From: Rhizobiaceae bacterium
GTDB taxonomy: Bacteria; Pseudomonadota; Alphaproteobacteria; Rhizobiales; Rhizobiaceae
Reading direction: 5' to 3'
Assembly: GCA_028279875.1 (NCBI GenBank)
Contig: JANQMU010000069.1
Location: forward strand, 1 to 40,646
DNA length: 40,646 nucleotides
Shown: one piece after another, positions 1 through 8,272 of the stretch
Layout: each line of letters begins with the position of its first letter
Numbering within the stretch: position 1 is the stretch's first letter
The notes under the pieces: generated by a model
Seen by the model: only the letters and a program-made list of their open reading frames with translations
Told to the model about the DNA's origin: nothing
Database searches by the model: none
Program-made: the position numbers and the translations under genes

Positions 1-495
1 CGGTGAAAGGAAGACCAGAATGGAGATATAGACGTATCCCATATGCGAGAGACTGGCGGAGCCGCGGGCGACGAGATCGACCAGCGTCGAGCCGCTTGCC
101 GCAAAACCGGTCGTGAGAATGGCGCAGAAAACCAGGGACAGAAGCAGTGCCCCGACAAAGGCATTGCCGAGCACCTCGCGACTGCGGCCGGCGCCAAGGA
201 GCCTCGCCATGACCGACGAAAAGCCGTTCGACACCACCGTCGACATGGCAATGATCATCATGAACAGCGGAAACATCAGCGTGACGGCCGTCAGCGCCTC
301 GGCGCCGACATAGAATCCCAGGAACCAGGCATCCACGAGGTTGAAGAGGCCGTTCACCAGCATGACGATGATGATCGGCGCCGCCGTTCTGGCAAACACC
401 GCCGCCAGCGAGCCCGACAGATAGACATTGTCCCGCTCGGCTTCCACCGGCGGCGGGCCCGCGATTTCGGGCATTCGACTGTCCCGTTCACTCAT
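1..495 (-). CDS. MATE family efflux transporter, 3' part missing at window edge
   Basis: The reverse strand from an ATG at 495 stays open to base 1, giving about 165 residues with no stop, so only the N-terminal part lies in the window. After a short charged N-terminus (residues 1-30) come hydrophobic segments. One contains NGLFNLVDAWFLG followed by GAEALTAVTLMFPLFMM, the helix 1-2 pattern of MATE proteins, which export drugs or metabolites by antiport with H+ or Na+. The gene diverges from a TetR regulator, with two palindromes in the gap, so repression by that regulator is likely. The exported compound cannot be predicted. Confidence 0.8.
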   Translation of the reverse strand, partial: MSERDSRMPEIAGPPPVEAERDNVYLSGSLAAVFARTAAPIIIVMLVNGLFNLVDAWFLGFYVGAEALTAVTLMFPLFMMIIAMSTVVSNGFSSVMARLLGAGRSREVLGNAFVGALLLSLVFCAILTTGFAASGSTLVDLVARGSASLSHMGYVYISILVFLSP

Positions 496-563
496 CGTTC
501 GTATCCCGTCCGCCGTGGCCGTTCAGCAGCGTCTTGCTGTCGACTGGCAATTGCGATAAGATA

Positions 564-591
564 ATTGACACTGTCAATTGACGTTGTCAAT
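564..591. promoter_or_regulatory. Tandem palindromic TetR operators overlapping divergent promoters
   Basis: Two 15-bp palindromes lie side by side. ATTGACA-C-TGTCAAT (564-578) is perfect. ATTGACG-T-TGTCAAT (577-591) has one mismatch. Their centres are 13 bp apart. Each contains a TTGACA-like hexamer that could serve as a -35 element on either strand. On the plus strand TTGACA at 565-570 is followed 17 bp later by CAATAA. The layout fits autorepression of the TetR gene and repression of the MATE gene. Binding is inferred. Confidence 0.7.
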
Positions 592-603
592 AACTAATTG
601 GAG

Positions 604-1215
604 ATGGCGTTGGGCAAACCGCTTTCCACGGAAGAGATTGATGAGAAGCGCGACGATCTGGTCGAAGCGGCGCTGGCGATATTAGAGGCTGAAGGCATTG
701 CCGGCTTGACCCTGCGGCGCCTTGCCGAAGAGGTCAGCGTCAGCCGCCAGACGCCCTATCTCTATTTCAGGGACAAGGCGGCGCTTGTCGATGCCATGTG
801 CGTTGCGGGCATGCGGCGGCTGACCGCAGCCACGTCAAAGGCGGTTCGTGATGCTTCGCGGAAGGGTCCGATCGAACAGTTGCGCATGGCTGGGGAATCC
901 TATGTTCGGTTCGGCCTGGAACATCCCAATCTCTACGCCCTGATTTTCAAACCGGCGCAGACCAAGATCAAGCTGACGCCGGAGATGGAAGACGCCGTCG
1001 CCAGCAACACCGCGGTGACCGGGAGCCTCATGCAGCGCGCGTTTGATGACGGACGGATCGCGCTGGAACCGGATCGTCTCAACAGGGTGTTCTGGGCCGC
1101 AATGCACGGCTTGATATCGCTGCGCAATGACGGCCTGGTCAAGGACGATCAGGAGTTCTTTCAAATGCTCTCCGACACCGAATTCATCCTGGCGCGGGGA
1201 TTTCTGAAAGAATGA
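604..1215 (+). CDS. TetR/AcrR family transcriptional regulator
   Basis: A 203-residue protein with a typical N-terminal TetR helix-turn-helix (about residues 13-60: LVEAALAILEAEGIAGLTLRRLAEEV, then SRQTPYLYFRDKAALVDAM, described here in parts). The C-terminal half has YVRFGLEHPNLYALIF, resembling the WHG ligand-binding domain. The start is uncertain: ATG at 604 is chosen, but an in-frame TTG at 598 is possible and no clear ribosome site is visible, so the message may have a very short leader. It is divergent from the MATE exporter and sits next to tandem palindromes, which suggests a local repressor of efflux. The ligand is unknown. Confidence 0.88.
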   Translation: MALGKPLSTEEIDEKRDDLVEAALAILEAEGIAGLTLRRLAEEVSVSRQTPYLYFRDKAALVDAMCVAGMRRLTAATSKAVRDASRKGPIEQLRMAGESYVRFGLEHPNLYALIFKPAQTKIKLTPEMEDAVASNTAVTGSLMQRAFDDGRIALEPDRLNRVFWAAMHGLISLRNDGLVKDDQEFFQMLSDTEFILARGFLKE

Positions 1216-1253
1216 CGAGGGGCGGCGCATCCATACGCCGGTTCGACATCCCG

Positions 1254-2834
1254 TCAGTCTTCCAGCAGGTTCAGCGCGTCGCGGAGCTGGTGGATGTGAT
1301 AGGGAACGGCCCAACTGTCATTGGGGCCGGTGCGGATGTCCATGTTCCAGTATTTTGTGTGCGTGAAAAACGGTACTTCTCCCTTCGCCTTCCCCTCGAA
1401 ATCCCGCTCCGGCAGGACCGAAATATCACGGATGCCCTGCAGTCGCGCCACCGGTGTCGACAGATCAAAATGCGCCGCCGCCGGACCTGAAATGATATCG
1501 CCCCACAGAATGTTCTTGCTGGCGGAATAGATATTGGTCCAGCGGGTGAAAGCAAAATGCGCGGCGTGATGGGGATAACGAAAGGACTCGCCGCTGGTGG
1601 AACCGCTGCCCGTCGGCCGATAGCTGAAATGCCGGTGTTTTGTTTTCTGGTCCCATTCGAGAGCCGGCGGACAGGTCGGCAGAATCCGGCTTTCCTGCTG
1701 TGATCGCAGATCATCCTCGCCATCCGCCAGCAGGGACTCCGCTTGGGTCAGCGGTGAGCCGATAGTCACGAAATCGCTGACGAGCCAGGGGCTCCCCTGG
1801 TCTTTCAGTTCCTCCCAGCTCAATTTCTGAAGCCGCCGATATTCGTCGACATCGAGCGAACCGGAATTTTCGATGGCATCCTGAAGCAGCGTTTCAAGCT
1901 GGTGGCGGTGCGGCTGCTTCTTCCTGCCGGTCGGTCCTTTGTTGAGATACCGGTTGATCCTGGCGAAACTGTATTTGAGGATGTCGTAGCCGATCACCGC
2001 ACCGAGCGAATGCCCGACCACAATGATGCGGTCATATTCCGTGTCCCATTTCGGGTATGGCGCGTCCGGTTTCCGGGTGCGCGGATCGAAGTCGCGAACC
2101 CCCATGAGCGTTTCCAGAAGTTCGACTCCCTTCTCGCGGATCTCCTGCCGCCGCGCCACGTTGAGCGGCGATGCTTTCACATATCGCGCGACATCCCCGA
2201 AATATTTCAGGAGAACGACATTGACGAAGGCGCCGGCCGCCAGGGAACCCGCGGCGCTGAGGACAGGCCAAACCCAGCTCCAGCACAAATCCCCGGCGTT
2301 GCAGGCACTGTCGTCGCAATCGCCGGCCAGGCACTGCCGCAGATCGTCCATCGGCAGAAGCGCGAACAGCATTGCGGACGCGACAAGCAGGGTGATGATC
2401 CACAATCCGATCCAGGCGGCGAAAACATCACGCGACACGCGCCCCGGCTTGCGCAGCAGCAGGTCGCCGGTCCACGCCTTGAGGTGCTCCCAGCCGGTCC
2501 CGTGCATCAAATGCGCCCAGTAGAACTCGTAAAAATCGGTGCGCCGGCCGTCGTCGGCCTGTTCCGTGGTGATGCGGCGCAGTTCGAAACTCCGGTTGCG
2601 ACGGTCGGGCTTGCCCCAGACCGGATTGTCGACACGTGGTTGCCCGTCATTGGAATCGGGCCGGCCGCGCGCAATCAGGCTTTCATCGGTTACCCAGGTC
2701 GCGTCGACAAAGCTGCGCAATGTCTGCATGGGCACCGGCTCGCCCATGCCGTGGATGACAAGGACTGCCTGTTTTTTTGTCGCGGCCGCCTTGGCCGCTG
2801 CATTGCCCGGCCGTTTTCTTGCAACCACGCCCAC
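1254..2834 (-). CDS. Membrane-anchored alpha/beta-hydrolase (lipase-like), unknown substrate
   Basis: About 526 residues. Near the N-terminus VLVIHGMGEPVP matches the oxyanion-region HG motif of lipase-like hydrolases. Two hydrophobic stretches (about residues 140-162 and 188-210) look like membrane helices. Around residue 273 IVVGHSLGAVIGYDIL supplies the GxSxG nucleophile elbow. FVTIGSPLTQAESLL follows, as in lipases acting on lipid or protein-bound acyl groups. The catalytic domain is therefore split by a membrane hairpin. GTG at 2834 is the longest start; GTG at 2828 has better Shine-Dalgarno spacing. It converges with the TetR gene. No specific substrate can be named. Confidence 0.75.
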   Translation of the reverse strand: MGVVARKRPGNAAAKAAATKKQAVLVIHGMGEPVPMQTLRSFVDATWVTDESLIARGRPDSNDGQPRVDNPVWGKPDRRNRSFELRRITTEQADDGRRTDFYEFYWAHLMHGTGWEHLKAWTGDLLLRKPGRVSRDVFAAWIGLWIITLLVASAMLFALLPMDDLRQCLAGDCDDSACNAGDLCWSWVWPVLSAAGSLAAGAFVNVVLLKYFGDVARYVKASPLNVARRQEIREKGVELLETLMGVRDFDPRTRKPDAPYPKWDTEYDRIIVVGHSLGAVIGYDILKYSFARINRYLNKGPTGRKKQPHRHQLETLLQDAIENSGSLDVDEYRRLQKLSWEELKDQGSPWLVSDFVTIGSPLTQAESLLADGEDDLRSQQESRILPTCPPALEWDQKTKHRHFSYRPTGSGSTSGESFRYPHHAAHFAFTRWTNIYSASKNILWGDIISGPAAAHFDLSTPVARLQGIRDISVLPERDFEGKAKGEVPFFTHTKYWNMDIRTGPNDSWAVPYHIHQLRDALNLLED

Positions 2835-2973
2835 GCCTCATGTCTCGAACAACATATCAATCTGGCATCAACTGAACCGGAAGGCAAAGCTGATCGCGGG
2901 TCTGACACGAACAGAATCAGCAACCGCCCGGATCGTCCGCCGCGCCCTCCAAGGGAAGCTTGCCGCAGCGGGT

Positions 2974-3339
2974 TCAGTTGTTGCAGTAGTTTTTCACCGC
3001 CCAGTCAATGTTGGTTTTCAGGGTGGATATGCGCGCCGTATAAAGCTTGCTCAGGCAGGTGGTGTTCGATCCGCATGCCGCGCGTGATTTGAGGAAGGCC
3101 CGCGCTTCATCCTGCCGGTCGCCGCTCGCGCCCATCAGCAGCGGCATCGCCTTGTAACCATACCAAAGGCCAGCCATTTCCGAATCCAGCGACGACAGGT
3201 CCGGATCGGCGCAGATCGCCTTTTCATCTTGCGTGCTGGCGGCAGCGCAGTCGAAACTGGCCGCCATCGCGTGTATCGGAACAAGGGACGCAAAGCCCGA
3301 CGCCATCAAGAATACAGCGGTGACAAAAACCTGTTTCAT
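2974..3339 (-). CDS. LprI-like small secreted protein
   Basis: A 121-residue protein with a signal peptide (residues 1 to about 27, ending near AMAA). The mature part begins FDCAAASTQDEKAICADPDLSSLD, here read in parts: FDCA.A, EKAIC, and L..LD. This is the characteristic start of the lysozyme-inhibitor LprI N-terminal / DUF1311 family. Four cysteines in the mature part could form two disulfides in the periplasm. The family includes lysozyme inhibitors, but many members have unknown roles, so inhibition is not claimed here. An AAGGTG ribosome site precedes the ATG. Confidence 0.75.
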   Translation of the reverse strand: MKQVFVTAVFLMASGFASLVPIHAMAASFDCAAASTQDEKAICADPDLSSLDSEMAGLWYGYKAMPLLMGASGDRQDEARAFLKSRAACGSNTTCLSKLYTARISTLKTNIDWAVKNYCNN

Positions 3340-3478
3340 CGCAATACACCTTTCATTTCATTCCCTGAGCCCGAAATAAATGCTTGCATTCGCCGGTATC
3401 GGCTGCGAATTCCGTCTCACGCCATCCTATACCGGTCAAACCGCCACTTTCCATCGCGGGACACAACTCGCCGGATTG

Positions 3479-3907
3479 TCACTCCGAAGCCGAACCCGGC
3501 ATCGCCTCAAATGTTTTCACGCAATCCGGTGCTTCCAGCCAATCCGGCTTTGACCGGGTGAAAACGTAGCGCTCTGGCGTATACCAGAATGACGGCTCAT
3601 CGAACGTGCCGCCCGCGATACCGCGTTTTCCTGGCAGAAATTCCAGTTTCCAGGTCACGGTCGTGCCGCAGATGCTGCAAAATGCGCTTTCAATCCAGCG
3701 GCCGGCATCGGACATCAAACGGTAGGATTTCAGTTCACCGCCGGTCAGTTCGACATTTTCCTCGTCGAAATAGACCGAAACGCCCAGCGCACTGCCTGTT
3801 CTTTTTTTACACCAGCCGCACGAACACAAGCTGACTCGGATCGGCGTTCCATGCGTGATGTAGCGCACGGCGCCGCACACACATCCGCCTTGATGAATGT
3901 CGGTCAT
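3479..3907 (-). CDS. GFA family protein (glutathione-dependent formaldehyde-activating fold)
   Basis: A 142-residue protein with the complete cysteine pattern of the GFA/CENP-V family: GGCVCGAVRY at residues 7-16, CSCGWCKK around 28-35, and CSICGTTV in the middle. In this family the cysteines bind two zinc ions in a Mss4-like fold. Only a few members have been tied to glutathione-formaldehyde chemistry, so the enzymatic role is uncertain. It follows the IclR gene on the same strand after 47 bases and might be read through from that operon. Confidence 0.85.
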   Translation of the reverse strand: MTDIHQGGCVCGAVRYITHGTPIRVSLCSCGWCKKRTGSALGVSVYFDEENVELTGGELKSYRLMSDAGRWIESAFCSICGTTVTWKLEFLPGKRGIAGGTFDEPSFWYTPERYVFTRSKPDWLEAPDCVKTFEAMPGSASE

Positions 3908-3954
3908 TGCGTTCTTTCTCCTGTTGGCAGCCCGATGGCCTGACGGACCGTCGC

Positions 3955-4731
3955 TCAGTCCTCGATGATCAAGCGCGACAGCTCGGCCGCCGCCGCATGC
4001 ATCTGATCGAGAAACCGCCTGGCATCGGACAATTCGAGGCGCTGGGTCGGGGCGTGAAACGACAGGGTCGAAAGCAAACGTCCGCGCCCGTCCCGGATCG
4101 GCACCGCCAGCGCGATCATGCCCTCCATGAATTCCTCATTGTCCTGAGAATGGCCGCGGATGCGTGTCTGTTCGATCTCCGCGAGAAGCGCATTTGGATC
4201 GGTGATGGTCGCCGGCGTCTTCGGCTCCAGCTTGGCCGCCCGCACATATCTTTCTAGATGCGCCGGATTGAGCGTCGCAAGATACATCTTGCCGCTCGCC
4301 GTGCAGTAGAACGGTACATGCGTGCCCACGGGCAACTGGATCCGCAGGGGCCATTTGGTTTCCACCCGATCGATATAGGTCATGGAATCACGGTCGGGGA
4401 CCGAGATATTGCAGGTTTCGCCGATTTCGTCGGCCAGCGCGTTCAGAACCGCAAGACGGGCCGTGCGCACCCGAAGCGATGTCAGCACCCCGGTCGACAG
4501 ATCCCGCATTCTGCGGCCCGGCGTGTAGGAGCGCCCATCGATCTCGCGCTGCAGGAACCCTTCCGCCTCCAAGGTGGAAAACAGGCGGTGAATGGTCGGC
4601 TTCGGCAGGCCGAGACGCTGATTGACCTCGGTCGGCGTCACCGGGACACCGACTTTTGCCACTTCCTCCAGAAGCAACAGCAGGCGCAGATTGGTCGGGA
4701 TCGTTTCGCCGGCTTCGCTGCGATCCGTCAT
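3955..4731 (-). CDS. IclR family transcriptional regulator of the adjacent TRAP operon
   Basis: About 258 residues. The N-terminal winged helix spans about residues 12-70 and includes VTPTEVNQRLGLPKPTIHRL, the recognition region. The C-terminal IclR effector domain includes GTHVPFYCTASGKMYLA and the late motif FSxQDNEEFMEGM-like GHSQDNEEFMEGMIALAVPI. ATG at 4731 is chosen; a TTG at 4740 lies closer to the GGGAGAG upstream, so the start is ambiguous. It is the fourth gene of the TRAP unit, 19-28 bases behind DctM, and probably senses the transported substrate or a breakdown product. The palindrome at 8164-8180 is its most likely binding site. Confidence 0.88.
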   Translation of the reverse strand: MTDRSEAGETIPTNLRLLLLLEEVAKVGVPVTPTEVNQRLGLPKPTIHRLFSTLEAEGFLQREIDGRSYTPGRRMRDLSTGVLTSLRVRTARLAVLNALADEIGETCNISVPDRDSMTYIDRVETKWPLRIQLPVGTHVPFYCTASGKMYLATLNPAHLERYVRAAKLEPKTPATITDPNALLAEIEQTRIRGHSQDNEEFMEGMIALAVPIRDGRGRLLSTLSFHAPTQRLELSDARRFLDQMHAAAAELSRLIIED

Positions 4732-4759
4732 CGTGTCCAATCCGCTCTCCCGCGATTGA

Positions 4760-6118
4760 TTATCGTTGCGGCAGCAAGGCCGTCGAAAGCTCGGGCACCA
4801 GGGCGACGACGATCCATACGGATATCAGCGCCACGAGGTAAGGCACGGTATATCTGAGCAGCTTGAAATAGGGAACACCCGTTACGCCGCTGGCGACATA
4901 GAGGTTCAGACCGTAGGGCGGGGTGATGAAGCCGATGGACGCCCCAACAAGGAATATCACGGCAAACTGCACCGGCTCGACGCCGATGGAGTGCGCGATG
5001 GGCGCCAGGATCGGCGCCAGGATGATGGTCACGGGCAGGCTCTCAAGAACCATGCCGAAGATGAAGACGATGATCATCGCCGTAAAGAGGACGGCATAAT
5101 AGCCGCCCATCCCGGTGACGAAATCGCCAATGACCTGCTGCGCGCCAAGGATCGAGAGGATCTGCTGCATGACGACCGACACCGCGATCAGCGGTGCGAG
5201 GATGCCGGTGATCTGGGCCGAACGGGCGGTGATGGACGGGATTTCCGTCAGACCGAAGCCGCGAACCACGAGCATCTCGCCAAAACTCTTTTCGGTGTGC
5301 GGGCGATCCTCGCTCTTCGATCCCATCAGCCTGTAAAGCGGCAGGCTGATCACGCCGACAATGATGCAGAAACCCACTGTCACGCCGGCCGCTTCGGTCG
5401 GGGAGAACTTGCCGGTATAGATGCCCCACAGAACGAGGCCGATGGCAAAGAATCCAAGCCAGGCGCCGAACGCCGTCTTCAGAACCCGGTTGAGCTGCAG
5501 CGGTATCAGATAGCCCCAGCCGTTGAGACGGCAGATGATCCAGCAGGCCAGCTGCATGCCGATCACCATCAGCGCGCCCGGAACGATACCGGCGACAAAC
5601 AGGTCCGAAATCGGCAGGTTCATCAGGAAGCCATAGACGATGAAGATGATCGACGGCGGAATGATGATGCCGACGGTTCCGCCCGCCGCGGCTGTCGCAG
5701 CCGCAAAGCGCTCATCATAACCGCCCTTTACCATTTCCGGATGAAGCATCGATCCGATGGTGGCGGTCGTCGCCGAGTTGGAGCCCGATATTGCGGCGAA
5801 CAGACCGCAGGCGCCGAGGGCAGCCATGGCAAGCCCGCCGCGCAGCCATCCGAGACACGCATAGGCGAAGTCCGACAGGCGTCGCGCGATGCCGGACCGG
5901 TTGATCAGGTCGCCCGTCAGAATGAACAGCGGCATGGCCAGCAGCGCGAACCCGTCCGTAAAGACATCCGCCAGCGCCGCGCCGATATTGTCGAGCGGCA
6001 GGCCCAGCACGAAGCTGCAGCCGATGACCCAAAAGCCGATCACCAGGAACACCGGAACGCCGAGCATGAAAAACAGCGTGACGCCGATGGAAATCAGGGT
6101 AACCCAGGTACCGTCCAT
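4760..6118 (-). CDS. TRAP transporter large permease (DctM type)
   Basis: About 452 residues, almost entirely hydrophobic with a dozen or so membrane segments. Diagnostic motifs of the DctM subunit are present: GLFAAISGSNSATTATIGS, then AATAAAGGTVGIIIPPSI, and near the C-terminus FLVGASIGFITPPYGLNLYVA. It forms the Na+-coupled transport channel with DctQ and receives substrate from the periplasmic DctP protein. Three start codons are stacked (GTG 6124, ATG 6121, ATG 6118); AGGAG is best spaced from 6118. It begins 13 bases after DctQ ends, so translation is probably coupled. Confidence 0.93.
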   Translation of the reverse strand: MDGTWVTLISIGVTLFFMLGVPVFLVIGFWVIGCSFVLGLPLDNIGAALADVFTDGFALLAMPLFILTGDLINRSGIARRLSDFAYACLGWLRGGLAMAALGACGLFAAISGSNSATTATIGSMLHPEMVKGGYDERFAAATAAAGGTVGIIIPPSIIFIVYGFLMNLPISDLFVAGIVPGALMVIGMQLACWIICRLNGWGYLIPLQLNRVLKTAFGAWLGFFAIGLVLWGIYTGKFSPTEAAGVTVGFCIIVGVISLPLYRLMGSKSEDRPHTEKSFGEMLVVRGFGLTEIPSITARSAQITGILAPLIAVSVVMQQILSILGAQQVIGDFVTGMGGYYAVLFTAMIIVFIFGMVLESLPVTIILAPILAPIAHSIGVEPVQFAVIFLVGASIGFITPPYGLNLYVASGVTGVPYFKLLRYTVPYLVALISVWIVVALVPELSTALLPQR

Positions 6119-6131
6119 CATCACACCACTC

Positions 6132-6800
6132 CTATTCGCCGCCGATGACGGCCTGACTGATCAGATCGTCGCCGGAGCGGTAATTGGCGATATCATCAAG
6201 GTAATTTTCGATCGCCCGGGCGCACAGAAGGATGAAGGCGATCGGCACGGTGGTCAGGAACCACCACTGCATAACGTTGTCAGTGCCGAGCATGATCTGG
6301 AAATTGGCCGCCGAGTTGACCGTCACCCGGGCCGATGTGACGACGACAATCCAGCAAAAAATGAACCACAGGACCACGTCCAGCGTCAGGCACAGCATCT
6401 GCCCCATGCGCGGCATGCTCATCCTGAACTCGGCAAAGGCCAGATGCGTCCGAAGCCGCACATTGAAGGCGCAGCCGAACCAGGTCATGATCAGAAACAG
6501 GAAGGGCGGCAAGGTGGTCGACCAGGGCGCCTGTTCGCTCAGCACGAAGCGGCGAAAGACCTCGACAAAAATGACTGCTGCGATGATGAGGTAGGACCAG
6601 ACCATCACCGTGCGTTCGAGGTGGCGGTCGATGAACGGCACCAGCCTATAGACCCACACGACGAGTCCTGCGCCGACAAGCGTCGCGAAGAACCCGACAA
6701 CCCAGGCCCCGTCGCGCCTCAGCGCTTCGCTGATGGTCCAGGAATCATTCGACAATATGGCGCTGAAAATGGCGCCCACATCCGCTACCAAAGAGCCCAT
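6132..6800 (-). CDS. TRAP transporter small permease (DctQ type)
   Basis: About 222 residues with four predicted membrane helices, including a pair separated by the FVEVFRRFVL segment and PPFLFLIMTWFGCAFNVR, typical of DctQ. It is longer than the usual 160-180 residues, mainly through an N-terminal extension with an extra hydrophobic segment. ATG at 6800 is chosen because GGGAGG lies 8 bases upstream; the GTG at 6809 is too close to it. DctQ scaffolds the large permease. It is separated from the upstream binding-protein gene by about 100 bases that hold a strong hairpin. Confidence 0.88.
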   Translation of the reverse strand: MGSLVADVGAIFSAILSNDSWTISEALRRDGAWVVGFFATLVGAGLVVWVYRLVPFIDRHLERTVMVWSYLIIAAVIFVEVFRRFVLSEQAPWSTTLPPFLFLIMTWFGCAFNVRLRTHLAFAEFRMSMPRMGQMLCLTLDVVLWFIFCWIVVVTSARVTVNSAANFQIMLGTDNVMQWWFLTTVPIAFILLCARAIENYLDDIANYRSGDDLISQAVIGGE

Positions 6801-6858
6801 GGCCCTCACCTCCCGGCAGAATACGCGACTTGGTGATGATGATTTCCGGCAATGCGTG

Positions 6859-6884
6859 CCCGGAGCGGATCATTCCGCTCCGGG
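6859..6884. terminator. Intercistronic hairpin between binding-protein and permease genes
   Basis: A perfect 11-bp inverted repeat (CCCGGAGCGGA, loop TCAT, TCCGCTCCGGG) lies in the gap downstream of the DctP gene and before DctQ. No run of T follows on the transcribed strand, so it is better read as an mRNA 3'-end stabiliser or partial attenuator than a full terminator. Such an element would keep the binding protein more abundant than the membrane subunits. The function is inferred from position. Confidence 0.6.
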
Positions 6885-6901
6885 GTCAGATTACGCCTTC
6901 T

Positions 6902-8137
6902 TTAGGTGGCCCGCCACCAGCGGCGCGGCTCGACATTTTCCGGCAGCATATCGGCCGGAACTTCGCGGGCGACGCGGTGGATATCCGTGTAGGTATCGAT
7001 TCCGCCGGCCCAGTTGTTGAGCCTCTCACGCCACTGCGCCCAGGGCTCCGGATTGAATTCCGGTGAACACATTTCCTCGGCCATCTTGATCTGATCGGCC
7101 GGCAGGAATGCCGGGCGGACATTGTTTTCCACAAACAGCGTATTCGGCAGTTGCGGATCTGAGAAGCCGACGGTCTTGACCAGCGCCGCTTCATTGGCGG
7201 CCTGGACGTGAACCTGTGCCAGATAAGCCGATTCCATGATCGCGTCCTGAAGATGACCGTCCATGGCATCGAACACCTTGGCCGACATCGAGGTGTGTTC
7301 CGTGCCGCAGAAGAATTTCAGGTCGACCGACTGGGACACGACCGGCGACATATTGGCATAGGCAACGGCGGAAGCCCATGTCTCGGCGCCGTCGATCAGG
7401 CCCTGTTTCAGGCCATCGAGCGTCTCCTCCCAGGCTACCGGCACCGGGTTGAGGTTCAGGAGCTGCATGGCGATCCGGCCAAGCTGTGTCCCGGTGACGC
7501 GGTTCTTGGTGCCGAACAGTTCTTCCAGCTTCGTGACCGTAGGTTCCTTTTCATATTTCAGGCCAAGCTGAATGCCGCGCAATTCGCAATGGCTGAAGAG
7601 GAACTTCAAACCATGCCGCTTTTCAAGCGGGTCCCGCAGGATGCGCTGGCTCTCCGGGCTGTAGAGGAAATAATATTGCGAGGCCCGCCCAGGGAACATG
7701 AACGCATAGTCCAGCACATTGAGATAGGGCGCGCCACCGGCCGAGTTCTGGGTCGATGCGGCATAGATGTCGACAATGCCGAGCTGCGTCTTCTCGACGC
7801 AGGAGAGCTGGCCGCATATCTGGTTGTCACCGATGAATTCGACACGGATTTCACCTTCCGTGCGCTCTTCCAGGTCCCTGGCAAACTCCAGGCACCCTGC
7901 CCGCTCGATCAGCAGATTGCGGGCGTTGAACCCGGCAGCTCCGAATTTCAGCGTGTGTTTGGCAGGCTTGGCAAAGCGCTTTTCATAAGTGGATTCAGCA
8001 GCCTGCGCCAGCGATGCAAGACTGACGGCGCCGCCAAGGCCGCCGGCCGCCAGAAGTGTCGAACTGATGCCGAACTGGCCGGTCAGCTTGAACAGGTCGC
8101 GACGCGTGATGGCGCCGAGTGCATTTGAAACCTTCAT
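6902..8137 (-). CDS. TRAP transporter periplasmic substrate-binding protein (DctP type)
   Basis: A 411-residue protein. The start at ATG 8137 has GGGAGG seven bases upstream; a longer open frame exists upstream but runs across the divergent promoter and is rejected. Residues 10-48 form a twin-arginine-like signal (TRRDLFKLTG followed by a hydrophobic stretch ending ASLAQA). The body has the DctP features FGAAGFN, DIYAASTQNSAGG and GLIDGAETWASA. It binds an unidentified, probably carboxylate-containing, solute for the DctQM channel. The neighbouring GMC dehydrogenase hints at an alcohol-bearing substrate, but this is only contextual. Confidence 0.9.
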   Translation of the reverse strand: MKVSNALGAITRRDLFKLTGQFGISSTLLAAGGLGGAVSLASLAQAAESTYEKRFAKPAKHTLKFGAAGFNARNLLIERAGCLEFARDLEERTEGEIRVEFIGDNQICGQLSCVEKTQLGIVDIYAASTQNSAGGAPYLNVLDYAFMFPGRASQYYFLYSPESQRILRDPLEKRHGLKFLFSHCELRGIQLGLKYEKEPTVTKLEELFGTKNRVTGTQLGRIAMQLLNLNPVPVAWEETLDGLKQGLIDGAETWASAVAYANMSPVVSQSVDLKFFCGTEHTSMSAKVFDAMDGHLQDAIMESAYLAQVHVQAANEAALVKTVGFSDPQLPNTLFVENNVRPAFLPADQIKMAEEMCSPEFNPEPWAQWRERLNNWAGGIDTYTDIHRVAREVPADMLPENVEPRRWWRAT

Positions 8138-8163
8138 GGAGTCCTCCCAAACAATCCTAAAAA

Positions 8164-8180
8164 TGAGACTTGCGGTCTCA
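8164..8180. promoter_or_regulatory. Palindromic candidate IclR operator between TRAP and GMC genes
   Basis: TGAGAC-TTGCG-GTCTCA is a perfect 6-bp inverted repeat with a 5-bp spacer, flanked by A-rich DNA, in the 135-bp gap between divergent dctP and the GMC gene. It lies about 30 bases upstream of the dctP start. The IclR protein encoded at the end of the TRAP unit is the natural candidate to bind it. Control of both directions is inferred from position. Confidence 0.55.
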
Positions 8181-8272
8181 AAAATACACATTATGCTCTG
8201 TCGACGCAAGCGGGAAATTCGATGCGGTCCGCCGGGGCCGTTGATAAGGTGAATTCGGAGGACAGACCGCAG

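Noticed and set aside
1902..3092. 396-residue open frame on the plus strand opposite the lipase-like gene
   Set aside because: It spans the gap between two real minus-strand genes and runs into the LprI-like gene; codon pattern and motifs support the minus strand.
4766..6148. 460-residue open frame on the plus strand opposite the TRAP large permease
   Set aside because: It is the antisense of a well-supported DctM gene; its translation is charged, with no recognisable motif.
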